Shown here piece by piece: positions 45,995 through 53,416 of a stretch of DNA of 64,000 bases. The notes beneath the pieces were generated by a model. The model made no database searches and was not told where the DNA came from. It saw only the letters and a list, made by a program, of their open reading frames with translations. Both the position numbers and the translations under genes were made by a program. Source of the stretch: Streptococcus sp. SN-1 (GTDB taxonomy: Bacteria > Bacillota > Bacilli > Lactobacillales > Streptococcaceae); contig NZ_AP028929.1 of NCBI RefSeq assembly GCF_041154385.1, positions 868,001-932,000 of the forward strand, written 5' to 3'. How positions within the stretch are numbered: position 1 is the stretch's first letter; every line of letters begins with the position of its first letter.

Positions 45995-46939
45995 GTGAAA
46001 AATACTATGAAGTATATGTCAGAATTGACAACAGTAATAGCATTGATAATTTTAATGGCTGTCATCACTATTATCAATTCAAATTTTTTAACAGCAAATA
46101 ATCTGTTAAATTTACTATTGCAAGTAACATCAAATGCACTGATTGCTTTTGGAATGACCTTTGTTATTCTAACAGGTGGAATTGATTTATCAGTTGGATC
46201 AATTTTAGCCTTATCCAGTGCGCTAACAGCTGGCCTATTAGGATCTGGAATGCCTGTTACATTAGCAATTCTAATCTCTTTAATTTTAGGTTGCATTCTG
46301 GGGGTGATGAATGGTTTATTGATTTCCTACGGGAAATTAGCTCCATTTATCGTTACTTTAGCAACTATGACTATTTTTAGAGGCGCAACACTTGTTTATA
46401 CAAATGGGAATCCTATTACAAAAGGATTAAGTGATACATTCTTATTTCAATTTTTGGGGCAAGGTTACATAGTCGGAATTCCATTTCCTGTAATTATTAT
46501 GTTTATTGTATTTATTATTTTATATGTTTTACTTCATAAAACAGCATTTGGTAAATCTGTATATGCTATAGGGGGGAATGAAAAAGCAGCATATATATCA
46601 GGTTTAAAATTAAATAAAGTGAAAATTATCATTTATTCAATATCAGGTATTATGGCTTCAATTTCTGGATTGATTATAACATCACGCTTAAGTTCTGCTC
46701 AACCAACAGCAGGTGCTAGTTATGAAATGGATGCTATTGCAGCTGTTGTTCTTGGGGGAACCTCTTTATCTGGAGGCAAAGGTCGTATACTGGGGACCTT
46801 AATAGGTGCTTTAATTATTGGGGTTTTGAATAATGGACTTAATATTATCGGTGTTTCAGCATTTTGGCAACAAGTAGTAAAAGGAGTTGTAATCTTAATT
46901 GCTGTTCTGATTGATCGTTTTAAAGTTGTAAAACAGTAG
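45995..46939 (+). CDS. rbsC: Ribose ABC transporter permease
   Basis: RbsC is the membrane channel of the ribose importer. It has 314 residues, about eight to ten transmembrane helices of the BPD_transp_2 family, with the typical FVILTGGIDLSVGSILALSS near residue 50, TLATMTIFRGATLVYTNGNP near 120, and the ATPase-contact region AIGGNEKAAYISGLKL near 190. Translation starts at GTG 45995 with AGGAGG 8 bases upstream, overlapping no gene but only one base from the rbsA stop. Confidence 0.94.
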   Translation: MKNTMKYMSELTTVIALIILMAVITIINSNFLTANNLLNLLLQVTSNALIAFGMTFVILTGGIDLSVGSILALSSALTAGLLGSGMPVTLAILISLILGCILGVMNGLLISYGKLAPFIVTLATMTIFRGATLVYTNGNPITKGLSDTFLFQFLGQGYIVGIPFPVIIMFIVFIILYVLLHKTAFGKSVYAIGGNEKAAYISGLKLNKVKIIIYSISGIMASISGLIITSRLSSAQPTAGASYEMDAIAAVVLGGTSLSGGKGRILGTLIGALIIGVLNNGLNIIGVSAFWQQVVKGVVILIAVLIDRFKVVKQ

Positions 46940-46997
46940 AATAATTTTCAATTTTTTTTGTAAATAGTAACAATTTATTAGATGACATACAATAATC

Positions 46998-47014
46998 GGG
47001 ATTGAAACTATCCC
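46998..47014 (+). promoter_or_regulatory. Small hairpin between rbsC and rbsB
   Basis: GGGAT / ATCCC with a 7-base loop in the 104-bp gap before rbsB, without a T tract. Such hairpins often stabilise mRNA ends and allow different expression of the binding protein; that role is inferred. Confidence 0.4.
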
Positions 47015-47043
47015 TATAGATATATATTACGAGGAGTAATAAC

Positions 47044-48009
47044 ATGAAAATTATTAAAAAAATTAGCATTTTTGCTTTGTTTGTAACATTTATTTTTGCT
47101 TTAGTAGCTTGTGGAAAAACTGGTTTAGGAAATTCATCAAATGATAATAAATCTACGATTCAAAAGTCGGCAAAAGAATTAAAATTAGGAGTTTCTATTT
47201 CAACTACTAACAATCCCTATTTTGTAGCTATGAAAGATGGTCTTGAAAAAGCTGCAGGAGAAAAAGAAGTAACTTTGAAGATAGCAGATGCACAAGATGA
47301 TGCTGCTAGACAAGCAGATGATATTCAAAATTTTATTAGTCAAAATGTAGATGCTTTACTAATTAATCCAGTTGATTCTGATGCAATTGTTACATCTATT
47401 AAAGCTGCTAATAATGCAAATATTCCAGTAATCTTAATTGACCGCGGTAGTAATGGAGGTGAAGTCTTGACAACTGTTGCTTCTGATAACGTAGAAGCAG
47501 GTAAAATGGCTGCAGAATTTATTACCAAGCAATTGGGAGAAAAAGCAAAAACTTTTGAATTATCAGGAGTCCCTGGCGCTTCTGCAACTGTAGATAGAGG
47601 TAAAGGATTTGAACAAATTTCAAAGACAAATTTAGATGTTCTTTCTAGTCAATCCGCTAATTTTGACCGCGCAAAAGCTTTGAATACAGCGCAAAATATG
47701 ATTCAAGGAAACAAAGAAGTGCAAGCAATCTTTGCACAGAATGATGAGATGGCGTTAGGAGCTGCACAAGCAGTAAAAGCAGCTGGTCTTAGCAATGTAT
47801 TAATTGTTGGTATTGATGGTCAACCAGATGCACATGATGCTATTGCAAAAGGTGATATTACTGCCACTATTGCTCAGCAACCAGCTAAGATGGGTGAAAT
47901 TGCTATTCAATCAGCAATAGATCATTATCAAGGGAAAAAACTGGAAAAAGAAACAGTTTCTCCAATTTATCTTGTGACTAAGGATAATGTTGATCAACAT
48001 AACTGGTGA
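47044..48009 (+). CDS. rbsB: Ribose-binding lipoprotein
   Basis: RbsB captures ribose outside the cell and delivers it to RbsC. It has 321 residues. A lipoprotein signal (FALFVTFIFALVAC, Cys about 23) tethers it to the membrane. The mature part is a Peripla_BP_4 domain, with LGVSISTTNNPYFVAMKDGL, NFISQNVDALLINPVDSDA, PVILIDRGSNGGEV and IFAQNDEMALGAAQAVKAAG as the usual ribose-binding landmarks. GAGGAG lies 8 bases before the ATG. It is the last gene of the operon. I see no terminator in the 83 bases before the right-hand repeat, so transcripts may run toward niaR. Confidence 0.94.
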   Translation: MKIIKKISIFALFVTFIFALVACGKTGLGNSSNDNKSTIQKSAKELKLGVSISTTNNPYFVAMKDGLEKAAGEKEVTLKIADAQDDAARQADDIQNFISQNVDALLINPVDSDAIVTSIKAANNANIPVILIDRGSNGGEVLTTVASDNVEAGKMAAEFITKQLGEKAKTFELSGVPGASATVDRGKGFEQISKTNLDVLSSQSANFDRAKALNTAQNMIQGNKEVQAIFAQNDEMALGAAQAVKAAGLSNVLIVGIDGQPDAHDAIAKGDITATIAQQPAKMGEIAIQSAIDHYQGKKLEKETVSPIYLVTKDNVDQHNW

Positions 48010-48092
48010 TATATTTTTAGTAAGCAAGTAGTTGTTAATTTTCATTCAATGTGGTTTTTAAATATCATTGTTACTATTTGAGCTATTGGATT

Positions 48093-48292
48093 CAAAAAGA
48101 CCAGATTCCAAACTTGGATCTGGCCTATGATATGCTACCTTTGATGGAGATGATGGAAGCTCCGGACAAATCTGAATTTTTCTACCGTCATCGTATAGAA
48201 GATGGCTGGGAGAAGAAAATCTTCTAGTCTTTTACTAAATAACCTAGCTGATCCAAGGCCTCCTCGATATAGCGGAGGTCTTGCTGTGTTTC
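48093..48292. repeat. 200-bp direct repeat, right copy (mutX 3' fragment plus niaR 3' end)
   Basis: The counterpart of 41899-42098. The mutX part here is a headless fragment of about 45 codons (readable as KDQIPNLDLAYDMLPLMEMM then FYRHRIEDGWEKKIF-stop, not translated for lack of a start). The niaR part is the genuine end of the intact niaR gene. About 14 mismatches to the left copy show that it is not a very recent duplication, or that it came from a diverged donor. Confidence 0.92.
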
Positions 48293-48739
48293 AGCTTCGA
48301 CTAGGTGGTAATGGATGCCATCTGTCAATTCAGACAGAGGTCTAAAATCTGAATGCTCGACTTGTTCTAGAAAATGTTGCACGTCTCGGCGACAAGACAG
48401 TTTCAGCAAGGTTTCGATTTCTCCATAAACGGGATGGTCAATCAAGGTATTTTGAACACGTCCACCATTATCAACGATAGCAAGGAGTTCTTGACCGATT
48501 TCTTCAACTTCATGTTTCACCTTGAAAAGTTTGTGAACATAAGGGTTGGTTTCAATTTGCTTATAGACGTAGCCACGATTGGTGGATAGGATAGGAGCGC
48601 CATCGGCTCTTAAAATTGCAATGTCCTGTACAATGACCTGGCGTGTAACATGAAAATGTTCAGCTAAACTTTGGCCATTGAGGGCTTTAGGAGTTTCTTT
48701 CAAGAGTTGGAGCAGGGCTTGTTTGCGATCTTTTGTCAT
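48224..48739 (-). CDS. niaR: Niacin-responsive repressor NiaR
   Basis: NiaR represses NAD-precursor uptake and synthesis when nicotinate is available. The 171-residue protein has an N-terminal winged helix (RKQALLQLLKETPKALNGQSLAEHFHVTRQVIVQDIAILR, residues 4-43) and a C-terminal 3H domain with the expected histidines (VYGEIE, DVQHFL, GIHYHLVEA). It is 11 bases behind niaX on the same strand, with AAAGGAA as ribosome-binding site, so it regulates its own operon. Confidence 0.9.
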   Translation of the reverse strand: MTKDRKQALLQLLKETPKALNGQSLAEHFHVTRQVIVQDIAILRADGAPILSTNRGYVYKQIETNPYVHKLFKVKHEVEEIGQELLAIVDNGGRVQNTLIDHPVYGEIETLLKLSCRRDVQHFLEQVEHSDFRPLSELTDGIHYHLVEAETQQDLRYIEEALDQLGYLVKD

Positions 48740-48750
48740 AGCTTTTCCTT

Positions 48751-49278
48751 TTAACGGCGTTTTCGAAGCACTTTATAGACAGCTAGTGCTAATGTATAGT
48801 CTACCATACTATGGATAATTGTGCCAAATCCAACTAGTATAAATAGAACATAAAACATATTTTCTACATTGGTACCCGAAGTTGCATAAAAAACGACACA
48901 AGCTAATACTTCAGCAAGAGCATGGACAAGCGCTAACACAAAGTTGAAAACCCAGGAAGATTTTGGTTTATCTAGGGTATCGGGGAATTTTTGTAGGTAA
49001 AGAGCCCCCAAAGTCCCAAAAAAGATATGGGAAAAAGCTCGAAAAACGATCACCATGGGATAGCCAGCCATCAAAAATCCAAAACTAGAGGCTAAGATGA
49101 CAAAAACAGCCATCAAGGGCGATAAGAACATGGCGATAAAAATAGCGATGTGGCTTCCTAAAGTATAGGAAGCAGGTGGAATGACAATCTTAAAAGGCAT
49201 AACAATTGGAATCAAAATTGCAATAGCCGTTAAGAGGGCAGTCATTGTCATAAATTGTGTCTTTTTCCGTGTGTTCAT
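48751..49278 (-). CDS. niaX: ECF transporter S component for niacin
   Basis: NiaX is the substrate-binding membrane subunit of an energy-coupling-factor vitamin importer; it works with the shared EcfA/A'/T module encoded elsewhere. It has 175 residues and five to six helices, including MTALLTAIAILIPIVMPFKI and IFIAMFLSPLMAVFVILAS. The niacin assignment rests on pairing with niaR and on recollection of the pneumococcal gene. AAGGAG lies 8 bases before the ATG. The promoter region holds an imperfect palindrome. Confidence 0.87.
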   Translation of the reverse strand: MNTRKKTQFMTMTALLTAIAILIPIVMPFKIVIPPASYTLGSHIAIFIAMFLSPLMAVFVILASSFGFLMAGYPMVIVFRAFSHIFFGTLGALYLQKFPDTLDKPKSSWVFNFVLALVHALAEVLACVVFYATSGTNVENMFYVLFILVGFGTIIHSMVDYTLALAVYKVLRKRR

Positions 49279-49299
49279 AAGAATCTCCTTTTAACTGTA

Positions 49300-49335
49300 T
49301 ATACACTAGTATAGTACACCAAACAAGACAATAAA
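49300..49335 (-). promoter_or_regulatory. niaX-niaR promoter with a candidate NiaR operator
   Basis: Minus strand: -35 TTTATT (49330-49335), 16 bp, -10 TATACT (49308-49313). The -10 is embedded in the palindrome TATAC-ACTA-GTATA (49300-49313), flanked by GTAC and GTATA half-sites. This is where a repressor would block RNA polymerase. Confidence 0.6.
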
Positions 49336-49410
49336 GCAAGGATTTACTTAGGTTTATAGGTCATTTTTAAGTTGAAAGCTGGTAAAAATTTCACTAAAAA
49401 ACAAACTACA

Positions 49411-49457
49411 TCAAACAAAATCTCCACCTTCGAGCTTGAAAGCGGAGATTGTTTTTA
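49411..49457. terminator. Terminator of the coaB-coaC-panT operon, usable in both directions
   Basis: AATCTCC / GGAGATT with an inner stem (CCTTC/GAAAG); on the minus strand it is followed by TTTTGTTTG and on the plus strand by GTTTTTATTT. The remaining 49336-49410 shows no feature. Confidence 0.75.
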
Positions 49458-50018
49458 TTTCTTCAAAGTTTGTAGTCGTGGAACAATAGCTAGAGTAAGA
49501 ACTGCAGAAATAACTAATTCGGCAATTGAATTTGTTGAGATAACAGTTGCTAGGAGTTTTTGGATATTACCATCAAAGACATTTCCAAAAAGGTAGAAAA
49601 TTCCACCAAGTACAAAGACTGTGTTGGTAAGTGAACCAAGGGCACCAGCTAGGATTAACCCAGTCTTGTTTCTCATCAGTTTATAGACTAGATAAGGAGT
49701 TAAACCAATCAAAATACGTGGGACAATGGCAATGATAGCTGAGTAGATATTTCCGTTTGGTACAAATGGTGAGAAGAGGTAGCTGGTTGGCAGAATCGTA
49801 ATTGTATTAACGGTCAAACTAAGTAGTCCCATCAAAAATCCAAGTGTAACCCCAACTCGTGGACCGTAAATAATGCTAGCAATAATGACAGGAATATGAA
49901 CGATGGTCGGTTTGATTGGGAATGGAAAAAGGTTAAAGATAAGTGAGCTCAGAAAATGAATCACAAGCATAGTTGCAAAGAAGATAGCAATAGGCGCAAT
50001 ATTAGAGCGTTTTTTCAT
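49455..50018 (-). CDS. panT: ECF transporter S component, probably for pantothenate
   Basis: This 187-residue membrane protein of the ECF S-component type has six hydrophobic segments (PIAIFFATMLVIHFLSSLIF; IIASIIYGPRVGVTLGFLMG; AGALGSLTNTVFVLGGIFYL). It is the third gene of an operon with coaB and coaC, which use pantothenate to make coenzyme A, and its start overlaps coaC by 17 bases; pantothenate is therefore the likely cargo (inference). Like NiaX it needs the shared ECF ATPase module. Confidence 0.75.
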   Translation of the reverse strand: MKKRSNIAPIAIFFATMLVIHFLSSLIFNLFPFPIKPTIVHIPVIIASIIYGPRVGVTLGFLMGLLSLTVNTITILPTSYLFSPFVPNGNIYSAIIAIVPRILIGLTPYLVYKLMRNKTGLILAGALGSLTNTVFVLGGIFYLFGNVFDGNIQKLLATVISTNSIAELVISAVLTLAIVPRLQTLKK

Positions 50019-50553
50019 CGAGAGTTTCCTTTATTCTTTCTAAAATAATTGTGAGGTCAGCTAAGGCTCCTCGTCCGTGGTCTCCACAAGCTAGTAGGGA
50101 TTCCTTAGGAGCAATCAGCTGATAGCCGTAGGTTTCTAATGTTTTCAGATTAGCCTGAGTTGCTGGATGGTCATACATTTTTGTATTCATAGCAGGAGCT
50201 ATTAGTTTAGGAATATGACTTGGCAAGGCCAGAGCCATACAGGTTATCATGTTGTCCGCAAAGCCGTGGGCTAGTTTTGCAATAGTGTTAGCTGTTGCAG
50301 GTACCACGATAAATAAATCCGTTTCTTTACCAAGTTCGATATGATTAACCTGTTCAGGATAGGGTTCCTTCATGACATCCAGGTGGACAGGATTCTGTGA
50401 TAATACCTGTAGAGTCAAAGGTTGGATAAACTCTGTAGCAGCCTGGGTCATTAAGACAGTGACTTGATGGCCTTGTTTTTTAAGCGAACTAACTAAATCT
50501 GCCGACTTGTAAGAGGCGATTGAGCCCGTTACAGCCAAGAGAATATGTGCCAT
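50002..50553 (-). CDS. coaC: Phosphopantothenoylcysteine decarboxylase
   Basis: CoaC decarboxylates phosphopantothenoylcysteine to phosphopantetheine with FMN. It has 183 residues as a stand-alone enzyme, in contrast to the fused CoaBC of many bacteria. Visible are the N-terminal flavin loop LLAVTGSIASYKSADL, the active-site His in NHIELGKETDLFIVVPATANT and the substrate clamp PAMNTKMYDHP, with the catalytic Cys in LLACGDHGRG. GGAAAG lies 7 bases before the ATG. It is 11 bases downstream of coaB. Confidence 0.93.
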   Translation of the reverse strand: MAHILLAVTGSIASYKSADLVSSLKKQGHQVTVLMTQAATEFIQPLTLQVLSQNPVHLDVMKEPYPEQVNHIELGKETDLFIVVPATANTIAKLAHGFADNMITCMALALPSHIPKLIAPAMNTKMYDHPATQANLKTLETYGYQLIAPKESLLACGDHGRGALADLTIILERIKETLDEKTL

Positions 50554-50564
50554 AGCTTTCCTTT

Positions 50565-51254
50565 CTATGAATGATAAGCTTGAATTTTTTCAAGGAGGAG
50601 TTCTGCAATTTCTTCTTTAGTCTGGACTGTTTGAAGCTGATCTTTTTCAACAAAGATTGCTCTGTGCTGGTTTGCTGAGATTTGAGTGAGGTCATTTGCG
50701 ATAATCAAGTCTGCTTGGTTCTTTATAAGACTTTTTCGGGCAATGTCAACCAGATGATCTTCGGTAACATCAACCAGCAGTTTGAAACCAATCAGGTGAA
50801 TAGCAGGATTCCATTCCTTGATTAGAGAGATGATTTTTGGAGTCTTTTTTAGGAATAAAACCTGAATCTCATCAGTCGAAGAAATCTTTGCCTGATGATT
50901 CTGCTTGCTTAAAAATTCTTCTAGATTGGAACTAGACTGAACTTCCTCTAGACCTGTCATATAAACAGGAGTGTAATCAGACACAGCCATTGAGTGAATC
51001 AAGACCTGATAGTCCTTGACACGTTCTTGCATTTCAAGGAGAAGGTCGTTTGTATTGTTAATTTCTCGAATACTTAGGTTGGGATGGGGTTCTGGCTTCA
51101 CAGCTCGTTTTGTTGTTATCAGACAAACTTCATGCCCCGCAGCAAGCAATGTTTCTGTGATGTTTTTCCCCAAGTGACCCGTAGAATGGTTAGTGATAGA
51201 GCGGACGCTATCAATAGCTTCACTGGTACCGCCCGATGTAACTAAAATTTTCAT
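50565..51254 (-). CDS. coaB: Phosphopantothenate-cysteine ligase
   Basis: CoaB joins 4'-phosphopantothenate and cysteine in CoA synthesis. It has 229 residues with the Rossmann motif ILVTSGGTSEAIDSVRSITN (2-21), LIHSMAVSDYTP near 92 and the C-terminal IGFKLLVDVTED and ANDLTQISANQHRAIFV. It is the monofunctional type found in streptococci. The ATG at 51254 gives the family N-terminus. A GTG at 51269 would add MYNSA without support. No ribosome-binding site precedes the ATG, and the -10 box ends 6 bases upstream of it, so the mRNA may be leaderless. Confidence 0.9.
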   Translation of the reverse strand: MKILVTSGGTSEAIDSVRSITNHSTGHLGKNITETLLAAGHEVCLITTKRAVKPEPHPNLSIREINNTNDLLLEMQERVKDYQVLIHSMAVSDYTPVYMTGLEEVQSSSNLEEFLSKQNHQAKISSTDEIQVLFLKKTPKIISLIKEWNPAIHLIGFKLLVDVTEDHLVDIARKSLIKNQADLIIANDLTQISANQHRAIFVEKDQLQTVQTKEEIAELLLEKIQAYHS

Positions 51255-51260
51255 AGCACT

Positions 51261-51289
51261 ATTGTACACAAAAATAAACGGTAAGTAAA
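51261..51289 (-). promoter_or_regulatory. Promoter of the coaB operon, abutting the start codon
   Basis: Minus strand: TTTACT (51284-51289), 17 bp, TACAAT (51261-51266). The expected start of transcription, about 7 bases on, coincides with the A of the coaB ATG at 51254. Confidence 0.65.
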
Positions 51290-51390
51290 ATGAAAGTGAT
51301 AAAATTTCGGTAAAAGAAAAGAATATAGTTTCAAACTATAAAGCCATATAAAATTTAAGAAAGGACTCTAAAAACCTTAAAAACAGGGAT

Positions 51391-51420
51391 ATTTACGAAC
51401 GTTTAGAGAGTTTTCGGATG
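51391..51420 (+). promoter_or_regulatory. Candidate PurR boxes upstream of fhs
   Basis: ATTTACGAACGTT (51391-51403) matches the PurBox consensus AWWWCCGAACWWT at 11 of 13 positions. A weaker inverted copy, TTTTCGGATG (51411-51420), follows, so the CGAAC core and the inverted TTCGG are about 16 bases apart, as in known PurR operator pairs. fhs belongs to the PurR regulon in lactococci, which supports the call. Confidence 0.55.
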
Positions 51421-51437
51421 TTAAAAATCTTGTTTTG

Positions 51438-51446
51438 TGTTATAAT
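51438..51446 (+). promoter_or_regulatory. Extended -10 promoter of fhs
   Basis: TGTTATAAT, 34 bp before the ATG, without a good -35; the candidate PurR boxes lie just upstream. Confidence 0.6.
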
Positions 51447-51479
51447 GAATTATCATATAAGAGGTTAGAGGAGTTTTGA

Positions 51480-53150
51480 ATGAAAACAGATATTGAAATC
51501 GCACAGAGTATTGAGTTGAAGCCAATCGTTGATGTTGTAGAGAAACTTGGTATTTCTTACGACGATTTGGAGTTGTACGGAAAGTACAAGGCTAAGCTCA
51601 GCTTTGATAAAATTCGTGCAGTTGAGAGCAATCCAGTTGGAAAATTGATTCTGGTTACTGCCATCAACCCAACACCTGCAGGTGAAGGAAAATCAACCAT
51701 TACCATTGGTTTGGCGGATGCCTTGAATAAGATTGGCAAGAAAACAATGATTGCTATCCGCGAACCATCTCTTGGTCCAGTAATGGGGATTAAGGGTGGT
51801 GCTGCTGGTGGTGGTTATGCCCAAGTTCTACCAATGGAAGACATCAACCTTCACTTTACTGGGGATATGCATGCCATTACAACTGCTAACAATGCTCTTT
51901 CTGCCTTGATTGACAACCACTTACACCAAGGAAATGAGTTGGGAATTGACCAACGTCGTATTCTCTGGAAACGTGTAGTGGACTTGAACGACCGAGCACT
52001 TCGTCACGTGACCGTAGGACTTGGTGGCCCTCTAAACGGTATTCCTCGTGAGGATGGCTTTGACATTACCGTCGCTTCCGAAATCATGGCGATTCTTTGC
52101 TTGGCTACGGACATCGAGGACTTGAAACGCCGTTTGGCTAATATTGTTATTGGTTATCGTTACGACCGTACACCAGTTTCTGTAGGTGATTTGCAGGTTG
52201 AAGGTGCCTTAGCTTTGATTTTGAAGGATGCTATTAAACCGAACCTGGTTCAGACAATTTACGGTACACCTGCCTTTGTGCACGGTGGTCCATTTGCCAA
52301 TATTGCTCATGGATGTAATTCAGTCTTGGCAACTACAACAGCCCTTCACTTGGCTGATTATACAGTCACTGAAGCTGGTTTTGGTGCGGACCTTGGTGCT
52401 GAGAAATTCCTTGATATCAAGACACCAAACTTGCCAACTTCTCCAGATGCAGTAGTTATTGTCGCAACTCTTCGTGCCCTTAAGATGAATGGTGGTGTGG
52501 CTAAAGACGCTCTTACAGAGGAAAATGTGGAGGCGGTTCGTGCAGGTTTTGCAAACTTGAAACGCCACGTTGAAAATATCCGTAAGTTTGGTATTCCAGC
52601 AGTTGTGGCTATTAACGAATTTGTCTCTGATACAGAAGCTGAAATTGTAGCCTTGAAAGAACTTTGTGCCTCAATCGATGTACCAGTTGAGTTGGCAAGT
52701 GTCTGGGCTGATGGTGCAGAAGGTGGAGTAGCACTTGCTGAAACGGTTGTCAAGACTATTGCTGAAACTCCAGCTAACTATAAACGTTTGTATGACAATG
52801 ACCTTTCTGTTCAAGAAAAGATTGAAAAGATTGTTACTGAAATCTACCGTGGTAGCAAAGTGAACTTTGAGAAGAAAGCTCAAACTCAAATCGCTCAAAT
52901 CGTTCAAAACGGTTGGGACAAATTGCCAATCTGTATGGCTAAGACCCAGTATAGCTTCTCAGACAATCCAAATGCCCTTGGAGCACCTGAAAACTTTGAA
53001 ATTACCATTCGTGAATTGGTACCAAAATTAGGTGCAGGCTTTATCGTTGCCTTAACTGGTGATGTCATGACCATGCCAGGCCTACCAAAACGTCCAGCAG
53101 CTCTCAACATGGATGTTGAAAGTGATGGAACAGTATTAGGCTTGTTCTAG
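51480..53150 (+). CDS. fhs: Formate-tetrahydrofolate ligase
   Basis: Fhs makes 10-formyltetrahydrofolate from formate, THF and ATP, the one-carbon donor for purine synthesis and initiator-tRNA formylation. It has 556 residues, the usual monomer length. The ATP loop [18 protein letters not shown] lies near residue 65. FHS signatures [20 protein letters not shown] near 102 and [20 protein letters not shown] near 283 follow. GAGGAG lies 8 bases before the ATG. Monocistronic; a BOX element and then a terminator follow. Confidence 0.96.
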   Translation: MKTDIEIAQSIELKPIVDVVEKLGISYDDLELYGKYKAKLSFDKIRAVESNPVGKLILVTAINPTPAGEGKSTITIGLADALNKIGKKTMIAIREPSLGPVMGIKGGAAGGGYAQVLPMEDINLHFTGDMHAITTANNALSALIDNHLHQGNELGIDQRRILWKRVVDLNDRALRHVTVGLGGPLNGIPREDGFDITVASEIMAILCLATDIEDLKRRLANIVIGYRYDRTPVSVGDLQVEGALALILKDAIKPNLVQTIYGTPAFVHGGPFANIAHGCNSVLATTTALHLADYTVTEAGFGADLGAEKFLDIKTPNLPTSPDAVVIVATLRALKMNGGVAKDALTEENVEAVRAGFANLKRHVENIRKFGIPAVVAINEFVSDTEAEIVALKELCASIDVPVELASVWADGAEGGVALAETVVKTIAETPANYKRLYDNDLSVQEKIEKIVTEIYRGSKVNFEKKAQTQIAQIVQNGWDKLPICMAKTQYSFSDNPNALGAPENFEITIRELVPKLGAGFIVALTGDVMTMPGLPKRPAALNMDVESDGTVLGLF

Positions 53151-53167
53151 TATATTGCAATTGACTT

Positions 53168-53275
53168 TATACTCTTCGAAAATCTCTTCAAACCACGTCA
53201 GCTTTACCTTGCCGTACTCAAGTACAGCCTGCGGCTAGCTTCCTAGTTTGCACTTCGATTTTCATTGAGTAATAA
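53168..53275 (+). repeat. Short BOX element (boxA joined to boxC, no boxB)
   Basis: TATACTCTTCGAAAATC with ACCACGTCAGC and CTTGCCGTA (boxA) runs directly into CAGCCTGCGGCTAGCTTCC and TTTTCATTGAGTAATAA (boxC). It lies between the fhs stop and the fhs terminator. Confidence 0.88.
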
Positions 53276-53309
53276 ATGAGTTTGGAAACACTATCCAAGC
53301 TCATTTTTT
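53275..53309 (+). terminator. Terminator behind fhs and the BOX element
   Basis: AATGAGTTTGGA / TCCAAGCTCATT is a 12-bp stem (one G-T pair) followed by T6. Confidence 0.88.
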
Positions 53310-53374
53310 ATCTAGATATAAGAAGTTGCCTTCTAGACGTAACCAGTCTAGGTAAAGATATTTTCCCTGAATTC

Positions 53375-53383
53375 TGATATAAT
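53375..53383 (+). promoter_or_regulatory. Extended -10 promoter of pcrA
   Basis: TGATATAAT, 33 bp before the ATG; -35 not evident. Confidence 0.55.
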
Positions 53384-53416
53384 AGAAATATTGACTTCAA
53401 GAGTAAGGAAGAGAAG

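Noticed and set aside
42243..48009. Ribose operon as part of a transposon
   Set aside because: No transposase or terminal inverted repeats; the flanks are chromosomal mutX/niaR duplications instead.
48010..48092. Terminator or small gene between rbsB and the right repeat
   Set aside because: No stable stem with T tract and no start codon with ribosome-binding site could be found.
51300..51479. Tetrahydrofolate riboswitch upstream of fhs
   Set aside because: The conserved THF aptamer sequences are absent; only PurR-like boxes and an A/T-rich hairpin (ATAGTTT/AAACTAT) are present.
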